This document shows, piece after piece, positions 36,385 to 48,590 of a stretch of DNA of 64,000 bases (the stretch's first letter is position 1; each line of letters starts with the position of its first letter). The stretch covers positions 415,940 to 479,939 of the forward strand of contig NW_009799099.1 in NCBI RefSeq assembly GCF_000213175.1. The letters run 5' to 3'. Both the position numbers and the translations under genes were made by a program. The DNA comes from Neurospora tetrasperma FGSC 2508. Taxonomy: Eukaryota; Ascomycota; Sordariomycetes; Sordariales; Sordariaceae. The notes under the pieces are model-generated. The model was not told where the DNA came from and did not search any database. It saw nothing but the letters and a program-made list of their open reading frames with translations.

Positions 36385-37147
36385 GGTCGGAAGACAGAAC
36401 TAGAGGTGGGATATAACCAGAGAGGATGATTGCATATATATGATGATACCTACATAGCAAGTTGGTCGGGGGGCTTTTTGGGGGCTTTTTTTTGGATTCA
36501 GCCAGCAAGCAAGGAAGCAAGCAAGCAAGCATGATTGATCATTGCAATGATCATTGGATCACACCGCACAGCGAGGGATCATGAAAAAGGAGGGTTTTCT
36601 GCGCGTAGCAGTTTTATTTTAGTTTTTATTTGGATATCCGGGATGGCGTTGGGAGGCAATAACTTTAGTTTAGATGTAATAACTAAGTTTTGATTCATCT
36701 TATACTACGATACCTCTCTTCTTTATATTCATTATAATGAATTACATGGACTCTACACTTACCTCTTATATCCGGTAAAACATTCGCGGGCGGTTGATGA
36801 TTCTGGTTGAGACGATTTACATACCTACTCCTCACATTCACATCCCGTCTGTCACATGGCTGATGTCGTGCATGAAGCTTATTCTTGTTGAGGAAAAGTG
36901 GGATGTATGAATGGTTGGAGGTAATTGATTGGTTTCCTCGAAACTCTTTTACGTTTCTCATTCCATACGTACCATACTATCCATTCATTCCTATGTAATG
37001 TATGTGAACATCTCTTGTAAACAACAGTACCTACTTATAACCACCCCAAAAAAACCAAGAATGTACAGAAAAGCTTTTGACTCTAACCCCAACCGAACGT
37101 ACGTCTAAACAAGAATATATAACTCCTCTAAATTACAGAACCAAAGC
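36385..37147. other. Intergenic, convergent gene ends
   Basis: 3' flanks of the SIS gene and of the WKF gene. It holds an AAGC tetranucleotide tract and an 18-bp perfect palindrome (36536-36553). AT-rich from about 36600. No gene seen. Confidence 0.6.
36536..36553. repeat. 18-bp perfect palindrome
   Basis: TGATCATTGCAATGATCA reads the same on both strands. It lies about 150 bp after the SIS gene stop and could form a short hairpin in the 3' UTR or be a dimeric protein site. Confidence 0.7.
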
Positions 37148-38497
37148 TCAGTCGCTGTCGCTGTCGCTGCTTTCCGAGCTATCGCTCTTCTCGTTTTCCG
37201 ACTCAGAAGACCCCGCCTCTGAGCTCGAAGACGACGACGACGACGAGGAGGATGAGGAAGTGCTGGTGGTGGCTGTTTTGGCTCCCGCATCGGCCATCTC
37301 CTCGTCCGAGTCAGAATCGGAGTCACTGCTATCACTGTCCGAAGAGTCCGAGCTCTCGCTGTCGCTGATATCCGTACGCTTGTTACGTAACCTGCGGCGC
37401 TTAGCGGGTTGTTGACCGTCTGTCGAGGCCCTGGCGGTTTGTGGTTGAGGAGCAGGCGCGGCGGCGGCGGCGGCGGCGGCGGTGGAGGTAGAAGCAGAGG
37501 TAGAAGTGGTGGTAGTAGTGGTGGTGGTAGCGGTGGTGGAAGTAGCGTCCTCAGAGTCCGCCAGCTCCTCTAGCACCATCTCGGCACGAATCCGCTTGAT
37601 CAAGCGCTCCTTGACATCCTTGTCCACCGCACCCTCCTTGTCGTTCGTCTCCTCCTTCTTCTTCTTGTCCTTCTTCTCCTTCTTGCCGCTGCCGCTGCCG
37701 CTGCCGCCGGGCGCTATCCTCGAGACAAACTCGACCTCGTCAAAGCTGCGCTTCTTGCTCTTCTCTTGCGTCCGTTCCTTCTGGTCGTCCAAGAACCTCG
37801 CAATCGCATCCTCATACTGCTTCTGCCTCTCCTCGTTCTTCTCCTTCGCCTTGTCCCCACCGGGGAACGCGCTAGCGCCAGCCTCCATATCCTTCTTCTT
37901 GATCTCCTGCGCCTGCTCCCGCAGCCGCGTGCGCACAAAGCCCTTCAGGTCGCGGATGTATTGGTAGAAGAGGGGCACGTCGGCCGAGGGGATCTTGTCG
38001 GACTCGAACACGTACTTGATCAGCAGCGTCTGGTGGTTCTTGTTGAACTTCCACTGGTCGCGGGCCGAGTGCCACTGGCGCAGGTAGGCGAGGGAGGGCT
38101 CGAGGTTGGTGTCGGACTTGGATTTCTTGGACTGTTCGGCGGACTTTTTGGAGGCCTGCTTGGCCTTTTTGGCCTTCTTCTTCTCGCGCTTCTTCTCCTT
38201 GGCGGCGGCGTCGGTGGTGGAGGTGGTCTTGGTTTCTTGGGAGAAGGAGACGGACTTTCTCTGTGCTGCTGGTGCGTTATCGGAACGGAATCGCTTGTTT
38301 TGTGTAGGGTAGTTGTTCTGGTTGTTGAAGGACTGTTGCTGGGATGGCAGTTTCCTCTTGAGTGCGCTGGTCGCGGGAGCTGGCTGACGGGTGGCGGATG
38401 GCGTGCTTGTTGTCGTCGAGGGGGCGGCCGCAGGACTGTCACCAGCAGATCCTTTGAGCTTGAGACCCAATCGCTTCCAGGCCGGGACGGCGGACAT
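37148..38497 (-). CDS. WKF-domain protein (C7orf50-like, probable ribosome biogenesis)
   Basis: Single exon, 449 aa, starting MSAVPAWKRLGLKLKG. A Lys-rich stretch (EKKREKKKAKKAKQASKK) precedes a WKF domain at about residues 135-185: LAYLRQWHSARDQWKFN, NHQTLLIKYVF and LFYQYIRDLKG. That is the signature of PF10180, found in human C7orf50, a nucleolar protein linked to pre-ribosome maturation. Downstream are further Lys/Glu-rich segments, poly-Thr and poly-Ala runs coded by triplet repeats, and a long acidic-serine tail (SDSESSDSSDSDSS type) typical of nucleolar proteins and CK2 substrates. The gene is divergent from the proteasome alpha1 gene. The role is inferred from the domain. Confidence 0.85.
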   Translation of the reverse strand: MSAVPAWKRLGLKLKGSAGDSPAAAPSTTTSTPSATRQPAPATSALKRKLPSQQQSFNNQNNYPTQNKRFRSDNAPAAQRKSVSFSQETKTTSTTDAAAKEKKREKKKAKKAKQASKKSAEQSKKSKSDTNLEPSLAYLRQWHSARDQWKFNKNHQTLLIKYVFESDKIPSADVPLFYQYIRDLKGFVRTRLREQAQEIKKKDMEAGASAFPGGDKAKEKNEERQKQYEDAIARFLDDQKERTQEKSKKRSFDEVEFVSRIAPGGSGSGSGKKEKKDKKKKEETNDKEGAVDKDVKERLIKRIRAEMVLEELADSEDATSTTATTTTTTTTSTSASTSTAAAAAAAAPAPQPQTARASTDGQQPAKRRRLRNKRTDISDSESSDSSDSDSSDSDSDSDEEMADAGAKTATTSTSSSSSSSSSSSSSEAGSSESENEKSDSSESSDSDSD

Positions 38498-39529
38498 GAT
38501 GGGCGAGAGGAAGGAGGAGAACGATTAAGAGAGGAGGGAGAAAGAAGGGGTATAATATGGAGGATGTATGTCGGATACGACTGTGACTGCGACTATGCTG
38601 TATGCAGTGTGCCCTGAATTTGGTCTGGTCTGGTCTGGTTTGATGCGATGTGATGTGGTGTGTCGGATCGGAATCGGTACGCGACAGGAAGCGTCGAGTG
38701 ACGTGGGCGACCACTACAGACGGTGGAATCACACGAGGGACCGGGAGTTGCTTGGGGAAAAAGGAACTCAATTGACGATGGCGAGAGTACGAAACAGGTA
38801 TGCAGCCAAGACCCAGTTCGTAAGTTGGTCGGCTCAAAGCTCCCTGTGCTTGATTGCGGTGCGACGGGGAATTGGATATGTTATTGGTGGTGTCGCTGCT
38901 TTGAATTGCAATTGAAGAACTGCGACTGCCATTCCCGTTTCCTCCAAATCGCAAATTTCTGTCCCCTAAAGCTTATCGGCGCCCTACAGCAGGGGTCCCA
39001 GTCGTGATAAGAGATGGAAATAAAGTGGGGTTTTGGTCTGGGGAATCTGGACGACGAGACGGGAGCTCGGGCGGCAGGCAAAGTGGATTGAAGCTGTCAG
39101 TTCGAGTGGGGTCATCTCGAGCTACCTACGGGAATCGTGTGGGGTTGGGTTTCCGTTGGCCTGGCGGGCGATGGACTGGCCCAGGCGGCTGGCCGTCACC
39201 TGGTGTCCTTGGCCTACCTATCAGATCGTTGGCCATCCTCCAGGCAATCCCGCCGTAACGCGTTCGATGGGCGGGCGCTGGAGCAGCAGCTGTCCATCCA
39301 CTGCCCTGGGCTGGAGTTGCTGGACATCGTCACTGCAATCCGGGCATCCATCCCGCCCGCCGCCTTGACCAACGACGAAGCTCCCTTCTGCCTGCCACCA
39401 CCAACTCGACCCATCCATTTCCAGACGTCAACAAACAAACACCACGACTGTTTTCCAACCGAAGCCGGCGATTTCCCCATTTTGTAACACAACTACACTT
39501 AGACCGGTCCATTTAATCAAATTTCCAAG
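38498..39529. promoter_or_regulatory. Divergent promoter region between the WKF and PSMA6 genes
   Basis: About 1 kb between two start codons. GGTCT repeats occur near 38617-38640. No clear TATA box and no extra gene. Sharing of the region is inferred from gene orientation. Confidence 0.5.
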
Positions 39530-40735
39530 ATGTCGGGTACGTCAAGTCAGAGCTCGGGTTCAACCACCACCTGGACTGCCCGCTCCACCCACTTACTGAA
39601 GCTCCCCCAAGTTATCACCATGCTATGATGTAGGCGCCATGGCTAACATACATCCCCCACGACAGGCAGCGCTGGCTACGACAGACACATTACGATCTTT
39701 TCCGAGCAGGGAAGATTGTACCAAGTTGGTATGTCTGCATCGCCCCGTCCGAATGGCGTACCACGACCCTCGACCTTCGACCCCTCTACGACCCGATCCC
39801 AGACACCGAAACGCGAAGGCAGCCGATGACGATGAACTAGATGGATAACAGAGGTGCTGACGACGGAGGACCATGGTAGAATATGCCTTCAAGGCCATCA
39901 CAGCTGCCAACATCATGTCGCTCGGCGTCAGGGGGAAGGACTGCGCCGTAGTTCTGTCCCAGAAGAAGGTTCCCGTATGTTGTCCTGGGTAATAGGAGGC
40001 TTCCACCGGCCGTATGATATACTGACGGTCATGCGACAACAGGATAAGCTCATCGACCCCTCCTCCGTCTCCCACATCTTCCAGATCTCGCCCTCGGTTG
40101 GCTGCGTCATCACTGGATCCATCGCCGATGCGCGCGCCTTCGCACAACGCGCCCAGGGAGAGGCTGCCGAGTTCCGATACAAGTTTGGCTACGAGATGCC
40201 ATGCGACGCCTTGGCCAAGCGCATTGCCAACATCAGCCAGGTCTACACTCAGCGCGTAAGCCACATTCAGCTGCCCCCACGACGGGCTAGTCTCTAAGAA
40301 GAGGAAGAGGATGATATACTAACCAGAGACTCTTCTTTCCAACTGCAGGCCTTCATGCGCCCATACGGCGTCGCCGTCACCCTCATATCGGTCGACTCAG
40401 AGTTTGGCCCCCAGCTGTTCAAGTGCGACCCGGCAGGCTACTACACGGGCTACAAGGGCACCGCGGCGGGTCCCAAGCAGCAGGAGGCCCTCAACCACCT
40501 GGAGAAGAAGCTCAAGAACAAGGATCACGCGCCCGGTGATTGGAAGGAGGTGGTGGAGTTGGCCATCACCACGCTCAGCACGGTGCTAAGCATGGACTTC
40601 AAGAAGACCGAGATCGAGATTGGTATCGTCGGTGGACCCAGGCCGGACGGAAAGGAGGGCACATATCCCGGCTTCAGGACGTTGACCGAGGACGAGATTG
40701 ACGAGAGGCTACAAGCTATTGCCGAAAAGGACTAA
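39530..40735 (+). CDS. scl1: 20S proteasome subunit alpha1 (PSMA6/Scl1)
   Basis: Five exons, 39530-39536, 39666-39728, 39880-39974, 40043-40255 and 40349-40735, encode 254 aa. Exon 1 carries only seven coding bases (MSG). Introns are 129, 151, 68 and 93 nt. The joined N-terminus [27 protein letters not shown] is the alpha-subunit signature that closes the 20S gate. [35 protein letters not shown] and [16 protein letters not shown] identify the alpha1 (PSMA6, yeast Scl1) subtype. Alpha subunits are non-catalytic; they form the outer rings and bind the 19S cap. The length is close to human PSMA6 (246 aa). Proteasome subunits are essential, which fits strong conservation and the many small 5' introns. 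Confidence 0.95.
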
Positions 40736-41501
40736 GGGAGGCAGGCATGCAGACGGAGACTATTTGCTGGTTGATGCTGTGACGTGGTCTATCTGGAAGA
40801 TGAATGAGGAAAGGGATGCTACCCTGGAGGCAGCTGGGAAATCATCAATCATCGATAAATGGACTCACGGAGAATCCGAAGAAGATGTGTGTCTAAGAGA
40901 GCTGAAAGCAAACAATGGAATGATAATGGCCCATGAGGAAGATAGTGGGAAGAGAATGGTATGGTGATTGATTGCATACGCAGAGAACTTGTTCGCACCA
41001 GAGCACGCCAATACCGTCCGATATCATCTTGCCCAGTTACTAGCACAAGGCTCCAACATGCCGGCAGTTGGTTTGTTGCTGTGCGTGACATAGAGTAATC
41101 ATCATCACAGCCTCACAGTACACAAGAGTCTAGCTATATGCTATACTAACTGTACAGAAGGAGAATCCAAAAAGGAAGGAAGCCAAGTCATAATCCAGCC
41201 TTGCAGCCGCGCTAGGGACGGGAGACCAGAGCTGAAGGCTGAAACGAGCCTGACGCTTTCTCAAATCACTTAAGAGAATCGAGGGAGTAGTGTGTGTTGG
41301 GTACCAACCAATATGACTGGAAGAGAAAGAAAAAAAAAAAGAAAAGAAAGAAAGAAGGAGGGTAAAGCGACAAGCAAGATAATCAGAAGAAGCAAAGTGA
41401 TTGAATGTTGTTGTGACTTCAAGTTCGGAGAACCGGTGGGGACTAGAGCTAGGTATCATGGACCGTACCGGGAGAATAGAGCGGTGCTTGCTTTGTTGCA
41501 A

Positions 41502-41503
<2 letters not shown>

Positions 41504-41546
<43 letters not shown>
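41504..41546. repeat. 43-nt poly-T run
   Basis: Uninterrupted T homopolymer. The exact length is likely uncertain in any assembly. A retroposed poly-A tail is possible but no gene copy sits beside it. Confidence 0.8.
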
Positions 41547-41548
<2 letters not shown>

Positions 41549-42075
41549 CACGTCGGACGTGGGGAAACTATGAAAAGGGGGGAGTGGAAAGATAATTTTC
41601 GATGTTGAGATGTCGAGATGTAGCCAGGGTGGTGGTGATGGTCAAGGTCTGTCGTCGTCGTCCCAGGATGTTGTTGGATGTGGATGTGGATGTGGTGGGT
41701 GGTGGTGTTGAGGGACGAACGGCGCGGCGGCGCTAGTGGTGGTGGCCTCCCGATATGGTGGTGGTTGGATGCATGGTTGGGTTGCAGCCAATGGGGTACG
41801 TACCTTTTTTTTGGTGAACACTACACTACAAGTGTACATAGGTATCTCTACGTACACTAACAAGGGCTGTGATGTACGTAGGTAGGGACATGACATGACA
41901 TGGGCATGGGACATCACATTACCTCCCGGCATGCGGTCCGGACGTGGAGTGTGGACGGATGGCGTCAAAGTGTAGATGCGTAATGTAAGTAAGTACCTTG
42001 GTAGAAAGATTGAAGTCGAGGGGAGTCAACCTCGTGATATCTATCATATTGATGTTCAAACCTAGTGGTAACCTT

Positions 42076-42096
42076 GGGGGGGGGGGGGGGGGGGGG
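42076..42096. repeat. 21-nt poly-G run
   Basis: Uninterrupted G homopolymer, able to form a G-quadruplex and prone to length error. Confidence 0.8.
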
Positions 42097-45000
42097 TTTA
42101 CACTGGGTTTATGGCATCTAGGCGAAAGAAAGTTGGACTTCAAAGAACGTCAGTTCAACCATGAGAGTAGACTTGTCTACCTAGGTACACTACCTTCATC
42201 ATCGCCGACCTCACACCTCATGTCTCCACAACACAATGAGGCTCTTCAAAGACGGCCGCCTCAACAGGCCCGCTCACCACGTAATCCCCCCATCTAGTCC
42301 GTCCGCATGCACTTCGGGTTCGGCTATAAGGCACAGGGGGTGACGGGGCAACTGAAGTCAACGACCACTCGGCACGGCACGGGCAATCAAACGAACTATT
42401 CTAACGATTTCAAGACATGCCCCTGGAAATCTCGAAATGCAACAAATAGGAAGAGAAGGAAGCAAGTCCCTGGAGGAAAAGGTGATGGGGCCTCCAGATG
42501 AGAATGAAATGGACAAATCGAAATCGAAAGCAGGGAAAGCAAACACCGGACCAAGAGTGAAGACGTTGAAGCTAGTGATGTAAGTCTCAAAGCGGAAAGG
42601 GAAGGAAGAAAAAGGAATGCGGAATGGGAAGCATCCATTGAAAGTCACATGCAACCCCTTCCTTCCTTCTTTCTTCCTTGGCCCTTGGAGGATGTTCACT
42701 AGTTTGGACAAGTAAAATTTTATTGAAGAAGGCTGCCTCTTCTCCCGGGATGAATGGAGCTATACCGTGGATACGGTTCCGTGTTTCCCGAGACTATGGG
42801 ATCGGTGTTGTGTTTGATGGAGAACTGCTACACGTGTAAGGTATGTACTGCACGCAGGTTCGGAGAGAAAGAAACTAACCATGTAATGTTAGCAATGACG
42901 AGGGGACTAGCAGAGATTCGGAACGGTTCCGTTTGTGCATGAGATGCTTGACGAATGGGATTGGATGTTTCAGGATTCGGGCAAAAGGCCGAGAACGCCA
43001 TGGACTTGTGAGATTTTCCAAGGGGTAGTATCTCATGGAAGACTTGGGAACGGGACACAAAGGGGGAGTGACCCAGCTGGATGGAGATGATTGCAGATAC
43101 TGGAAATGGTAAGAGAAGGGGGCTTGGTAACCGAATTGATGGATATGACTGGAGCTTGGAGAACATCACAGCTCCGAACTGGAAAGAGAATCATTCCTAA
43201 CGTGGAAACCTACATGATGTTTCGGGCTTTGCTTTGAAGAAGTTCTGACTCTAAAGTTGAACAAAATGTGGAAACACCATGAGGTCACTGGCCGAGAGAG
43301 GGTCTCGATGCAACCCTACCTACTTGTATTCAACGGTAGTGTACACCAACCCACGAGAGATCTGCCGGAGCCGAGGGGGAGAACAGAACAGACTGTCGGT
43401 TTCAAGAATGTGCTAAAGAAAGCTCAAACCAGATTCGCTGCCTCAGCTCAGCCCAGGAACATGTTCTTTTGGGTTAGAACTGTTAGAGTTTGGGGGATGT
43501 GATTGGTCGTGTTGACACCTGAGGTTGTCCTGAGCCACCGACGATGTTGATTTGATATTGGGCTGCCTCTCTGTTGCTGCGGATACCGCCAAGATCGCCA
43601 TATCGGAGCCAAGAGGCGGCTGGAAATCGTCTGTGGCGCCGCTGAAGGGCTCGTCTATCTTTCCTAATCGGGACTTGCTGGGCTGCCAAGACGACCAAGA
43701 GGCTGCTAGAAACCCCACATTTCACGACTTTATCCTTTTTTTTTCTGTTGTTTCTGGGTTTGTGTCACCGTCACTTGGTCATGATGAGCAACAACAAAGA
43801 GCCTCCTTTTTGGCGTCCTCCTTGGCTTGAAGGCGCTTACGAGCTGGACATGGCTGGATGTACTGGGTTGTGGTTGGAGAGATGACAGAGTGACGGAGCA
43901 CGAGGGCACACAAGGACTGTTTACCGCTCAGTTTTCCAACTTGATATCGAGGCTTGAACAAGGCCCTGATGACAAACTCGTCCGAGGCTCCGACCCGGGA
44001 GTGAGGCAGGGTCACCACGCCAACCCCATACCGCTCCAAAGATCTGGCATCGGACCCAAACACGATGAGGCTTACCACGATATTCCCACTTCTCCTGCAT
44101 GCACCGGCTCCCATTTCCAGGTGGACTAGGATCATGAACTTTGTTGACCCGTATAGTTATTCAAAACATGGTCTCCCTAGCCTTACACTAGTCACTCGTG
44201 CCGAACTTCACAGCCTGTGGAGTAAGGCCGTTGTGGTCGTCGTGACATGCTCCATACAGTCCCCAACATCCACGCTAAACTCTTGTACCTGCGTTGGGAA
44301 TATCCATGGCCTTATCGGATGTCCGATTCGCAACCTGTATGGCCCTCTTCGTGACTCTTCACGCCGGAGTTCATGCAGCTTTACAGCTTGGTAGGGGTTC
44401 TTTGCTAGTTCATGACTCCAACTGCCGCGAGCCATCGTACATCACGAACTAGCCTGTATCCCTTCCTTGGGTGGAACGACACATCCCAACCCAAGGGTTT
44501 AGGTTGAGCGGCTGATGAACATCCATCTCCATCTCGTCAACGTTAGTGGACGATGCGGCCCGGCGTGAGCCTTGGGCTCCGGGAACACTAGAGAGAAGTG
44601 AGGGATGAGGCCATGAGGTGTTGACCGGGAATAGTTGTGATGGCTTCTTTGCCCGACTGGACATGAACTTGTGGCAATACGTACCACTTACACACATACA
44701 CACACACGCAATCCATGATCGGTTTACCTCCAGGGTTCTATTCAGGGGGTAATGCCGTTCAACTCCTCCACCACTCCTCCACATGGCTTCAACGGTTTTG
44801 TTTTCTTTTTTCTATGATGACGGGAACAATTTTCTACAAAAGGTCTCAAACATCGCCTCCCAAGTTACCATCACGACCCATCATTCAGCAGCATCGAGCC
44901 ATCTGAATACGACACTCCGGTCTTCAGTTGTCCAGGGATTCACGATCACGATCTGAACCGACGCCGCCGCCAATCTCTTCCTTTTTCTAGACTTGCCAAT

Positions 45001-45229
45001 TCATCACAGCACGCATTGACTTGCAGTTGCCTTGGTTTTCTCAGCTATACCAGCCATCCCTTCACCGAATTCGCTTCATACCTCGACGACACTCTTCTTG
45101 TTTCTTCCTTTCTTCCCGTTCCACTACCAAAAAGTGTCACGAACTTTTGCCTTTGAAAGGTTTTTGTCGAATTCCCATCTCCACCAAGGATCCATCTTCT
45201 CAGATACCCATCTCACAACAACCACAACC

Positions 45230-46525
45230 ATGTCTGACGGCCGTAAGTACCTTGTCTATGTCACTTTTCACTTCCCCATCCCCACTCTACTCACTTGCCG
45301 TCTGCCGGGCCTACCAAAGCTTTGGGTTCTTTCCACACACACCGGCATACGTAACCCCCCTTTGATCTCCCTATAGGGATTACCCAACCCTTTTCACGCA
45401 CTCATCCACTGCCGTTCACACCACTGTTTCACACCTTTCCACCCACCCACAACCACTCATACCCTTCCAAGACCCATACACACACCCATGGAAGAGGTTC
45501 AGGTGCGTACTAGGGACGCCACCACCACGAGACTTTTCCCAAACAGGAACATGGGCAAGGCTTCACACATATCCAGAACCAAGGAACAACGGAAGGTCCC
45601 ATGTCGTAATGACTATCATCATCATAACATCGCAAATAATGTCAAGCCAAGCAACAACTTCACTCCATCACTCCATCACTCCTTTCCCCCTGACCTCAAA
45701 TATTACCAAGCAAAACCAAGCGAAAACCACCCCCCTAGCCCCTACCTACCTACCTACCTACCTACCTAGAGGTAGCTATAGCATACCGACCTCGAACATT
45801 ACCACCAACAACAAACCACCCCCCTACCCCTACCTCCATCCCCTCTCCAACACACCAACCCTCATTTCAAGTCCCTCACCACCACCAAAACTAACCCCAT
45901 TCACAAAGTAAACCCCCTCCGCGAAGCCCGCGTAGCCGAACTGCTCTCCGACTTCCGCACCCTCCAGTACTTAATCGCCGCCGTCCCCACCTCCCCCAGC
46001 AACCCAGACGACTACTACACCGAAGGCTGGGCCGCCCTCCGCCAATGCGCTTTAGACGGGCAACACATCTTGAACTGCGCAGCCGACATTTCGATTCCGT
46101 GTGCTTCGGGCCCCGGGCCAGATGAGCAGGCCAAAGCGGAACTCAAGCAGGTGTTGCTAGATGCGTATGCGAGACGACATGAGGGACAAAAGATTTATCT
46201 GAGGCAGGCGGCGGCGCAGAGGTGGGTGGGGTGGAGGGAGAGTGTGATGGGTGGTGGTGGTGGTGGTTGTGGAGGAGGTGGGATGGAGGGTGTGGATGGG
46301 CAGTTGAGGGCTGTGAGTACTTCCCATCCCATCCTTGAATGTGTGTCAGGAATAAGGGGGATGGTTGCTGATGATGGGAAAAAAAAACAGGAACTAGCAA
46401 ACATCACCGACGAAGCAATCTACGCCGAACTCCAAGCGAACGACATCAGGATTGGCCGCTGGGTAGACGAGGATCCGAGTCTGAGAGAGGTCCAGAGGTG
46501 GATTCGTTCGAGGAGCCAGTGCTAA
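45230..46525 (+). CDS. Unrecognised protein (about 183 aa), three exons
   Basis: Proposed exons are 45230-45242, 45909-46312 and 46391-46525. Exon 1 (MSDG plus one base) ends at a perfect donor GTAAGT after an ACAACCATG start. The acceptor at 45907-45908 (ACAAAG) lies 16 or so bases after an ACTAAC branch site. Intron 1 would then be 666 nt, unusually long here, so a further small exon inside it is possible. Intron 2 (46313-46390) has GTGAGT and AACAG borders. The product reads NPLREARVAELLSDFRTLQY, then an alpha-helical region, a Gly-rich loop, and a C-terminus IRIGRWVDEDPSLREVQRW. Codon use is GC-ending in exon 2, as in neighbouring genes. I recognise no family; it looks like a soluble, mostly helical protein. 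Confidence 0.6.
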
Positions 46526-47870
46526 GTCCACCACACTCTCGATTGGGTTTCTCGACGATATGTCCTCCAGTCCTCTCTCCTCTTCTCTCCTCCCCTCTTC
46601 GATCCCTTCGACCCCTTCGACCCCTTCGACGAACCACAACCACATCCACAACCCACAATGACACTCTGTCTGAAAAGGGGTATCATGGAACATTCGACAA
46701 CAACACCTCATCTTCTAGTCCATTACGGCGACCTCTGGAAAAAAAAAAAGGGGGAATCACAACACGAACTGGACGACGACGACAACACTTTTCGCTTCTT
46801 CTCGCTGCTGGTCAAACTTTTTTTCTCTTTTTCTTGGTCTGAATTCTGTTCTTTTGCATCTTTTGCATCACCGTTATACAAAAAAGGGGGGTTCAAGTTT
46901 AGAGGAGGCTTTCTTTGTTGTTCGTTCTTGCTGGCTTGTTCTGCTCTGTTCTTGCTTGGATTCTGTTATTTGTTTTGTGCATGGGAAAGCATACGAAGGG
47001 GGCACAAAAATTGGTTTTTTTTGGTTTTTTTTTTTTTTTTTTTTTCAGCATTTTAGTTGCTTTCTTTCCCGTTGCTCTGGTTTTCTTTTTCGGTTTCTTT
47101 TCTTTTTCTGTGTCCCTTCTCATTTTCTGTTTGTCTTCTTCTTTTTCGTCGAAACAAAACTTGCATGTACATAGGTAATTACTTGCTTTCTTTTCATTTT
47201 TGGCTATTGGGCCCCGCAGGACGTCTGGTTACGTCCTTTGGGAAGTCTTTTTGGACGAACACGTCTGTCAGGGCTGCTCAAGTATGGTGGGAAGACCTAT
47301 GGTAGGAGTTGTTATTGGATGGATGGAAATTACCTAGGTAGGAGCGGATCTACCTGGGAAACTGCCTGGCGCAGGGGACATACATATTGAGAATACCTAC
47401 CTATATACATAGGAGAGAGAAAATAGTATAGTTATCCACTACAAATGTTTTTTCCATTTCAGACAGTGATGACATGATTGGAGGCTGACAAGCAAATTCG
47501 AGTCAGCGGCGTGATATCCACTGCCGCATGTATAAAGTGCCGAATACGAACTTGAGTAATTGCCAAGAGCAGTAGTTATCGGCTTGACTGGGAACATGCA
47601 AGTAATAGGTGACATGTGAGTATATTCAAGGGGAAAGAATGGAGACTGGAGATGATTTCAAGCGCATTCTATCCGATATGGCCTTGAAGTTGACTGTGTC
47701 GATATATCATATCATGCATTTGGTCATCTCCATGACAATGCAGTCACGGAAGAGGAAACTCCAAGGGAAGTAGACCTCCAAAGAATCATCAACCGTACGC
47801 CTAGCCATACAGGAAAACACATCTATCCAAAACTTGTACCTAGACATCCAATTCTCTAAAACGCCAACGC
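46526..47870. other. Intergenic between convergent genes
   Basis: CT- and T-rich 3' region with a T-run near 47020-47045 and a CCTTCGACC repeat near 46600. No gene seen. Confidence 0.55.
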
Positions 47871-48204
47871 TCACACGTTCTTGCTCTGAACACAAAGCGC
47901 AATACCGCCCAAACACAAGAGCATTCCCAGCATTGTATCTACGTACTCGTCTCCCGTTAGCAAACCCCTCTTCCCTTCTTCCCATTCAAGAAAGCAGACA
48001 GACAGACACAGAAAAGTACTCACCACGACTAATAACCTTACCCTCCACCCACCACTCGCCAATAACCGTAAACAAAAAAGCCGTCGTGTTGACAATCGGC
48101 ACCGTCAAACTCAACTCTGTTTTTTTATGCTTCTCATTAGCATCTCCTTCATCACCCTCATATTCCCCCGCATGTATACTTGTCCCCTTTATGAACCGAA
48201 CCCG

Positions 48205-48253
<49 letters not shown>

Positions 48254-48590
48254 CTGACCCCCCAACCAACAAAAAGAACCACAAACTCCCACTCAAATTA
48301 ATCCCCAACGGCAACGCATACCTCCAGTTCTTGATCAGGTCCGTCACCGCGAACCAAACCCCAAGTATGCTTCTCTTCACCACGCTCCTTTGCACTGATT
48401 CTCGCTCCAGAAGCGGGTGAGGTGGGGGGTTATGCGTCTTGGCGGCCCGCCGCAGGAAGGGGGTAGTGAAACCCCAGGCAAGCCCGACGAGGAGGAAGGA
48501 GAGGATGTAGTTGAGGAGGGGTGGTTGGGTTGGTGTGCCGGGGGTAGGAAGAGGGGTGTCCGATGTGTTCAGGGGGGTTAGGGTGTCCAT
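47871..48590 (-). CDS. TMEM234-like small multispanning membrane protein
   Basis: Exons 48254-48590, 48024-48116 and 47871-47938 encode 165 aa. Introns of 137 nt (48117-48253) and 85 nt (47939-48023) have GTATGT/ACAG and GTGAGT/GTAG borders. Hydrophobic segments include NYILSFLLVGLAWGFTTPFL near the N-terminus, SGSLWFFLLVG, LTVPIVNTTAFLFTVIGEWW and MLGMLLCLGGIALCV. The 'LAWG.T.PFL.RA', 'L.VPI.N..A..FT' and terminal 'LGMLL.LGGIALCV' blocks match the TMEM234 family, which belongs to the drug/metabolite transporter-like fold and has no settled biochemical function. Four transmembrane helices are expected. The size matches human TMEM234. Intron 1 holds an AG microsatellite close to its donor. Confidence 0.85.
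48207..48246. repeat. (AG)20 microsatellite inside TMEM234-like intron 1
   Basis: Forty bases of AG dinucleotide (CT on the transcribed sense strand), beginning right after the GTATGTA of the donor site on the minus strand. Confidence 0.95.

Larger units (their letters stand above)
40736..45229. other. Long intergenic stretch, low-complexity tracts, no convincing gene
   Basis: About 4.5 kb. It holds an uninterrupted 43-T run (41504-41546), a 21-G run (42076-42096), TGGATG/GTGG-rich DNA around 41670-41780, and CT-rich leader-like DNA before 45230. Frames of 100 or so codons occur but show no recognisable motif. Confidence 0.5.

Noticed and set aside
37482-38617. Leu/Val-rich frames opposite the WKF gene
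   Set aside because: Antisense shadows of Lys/Ser/Thr-rich codons; the sense frame has the WKF domain.
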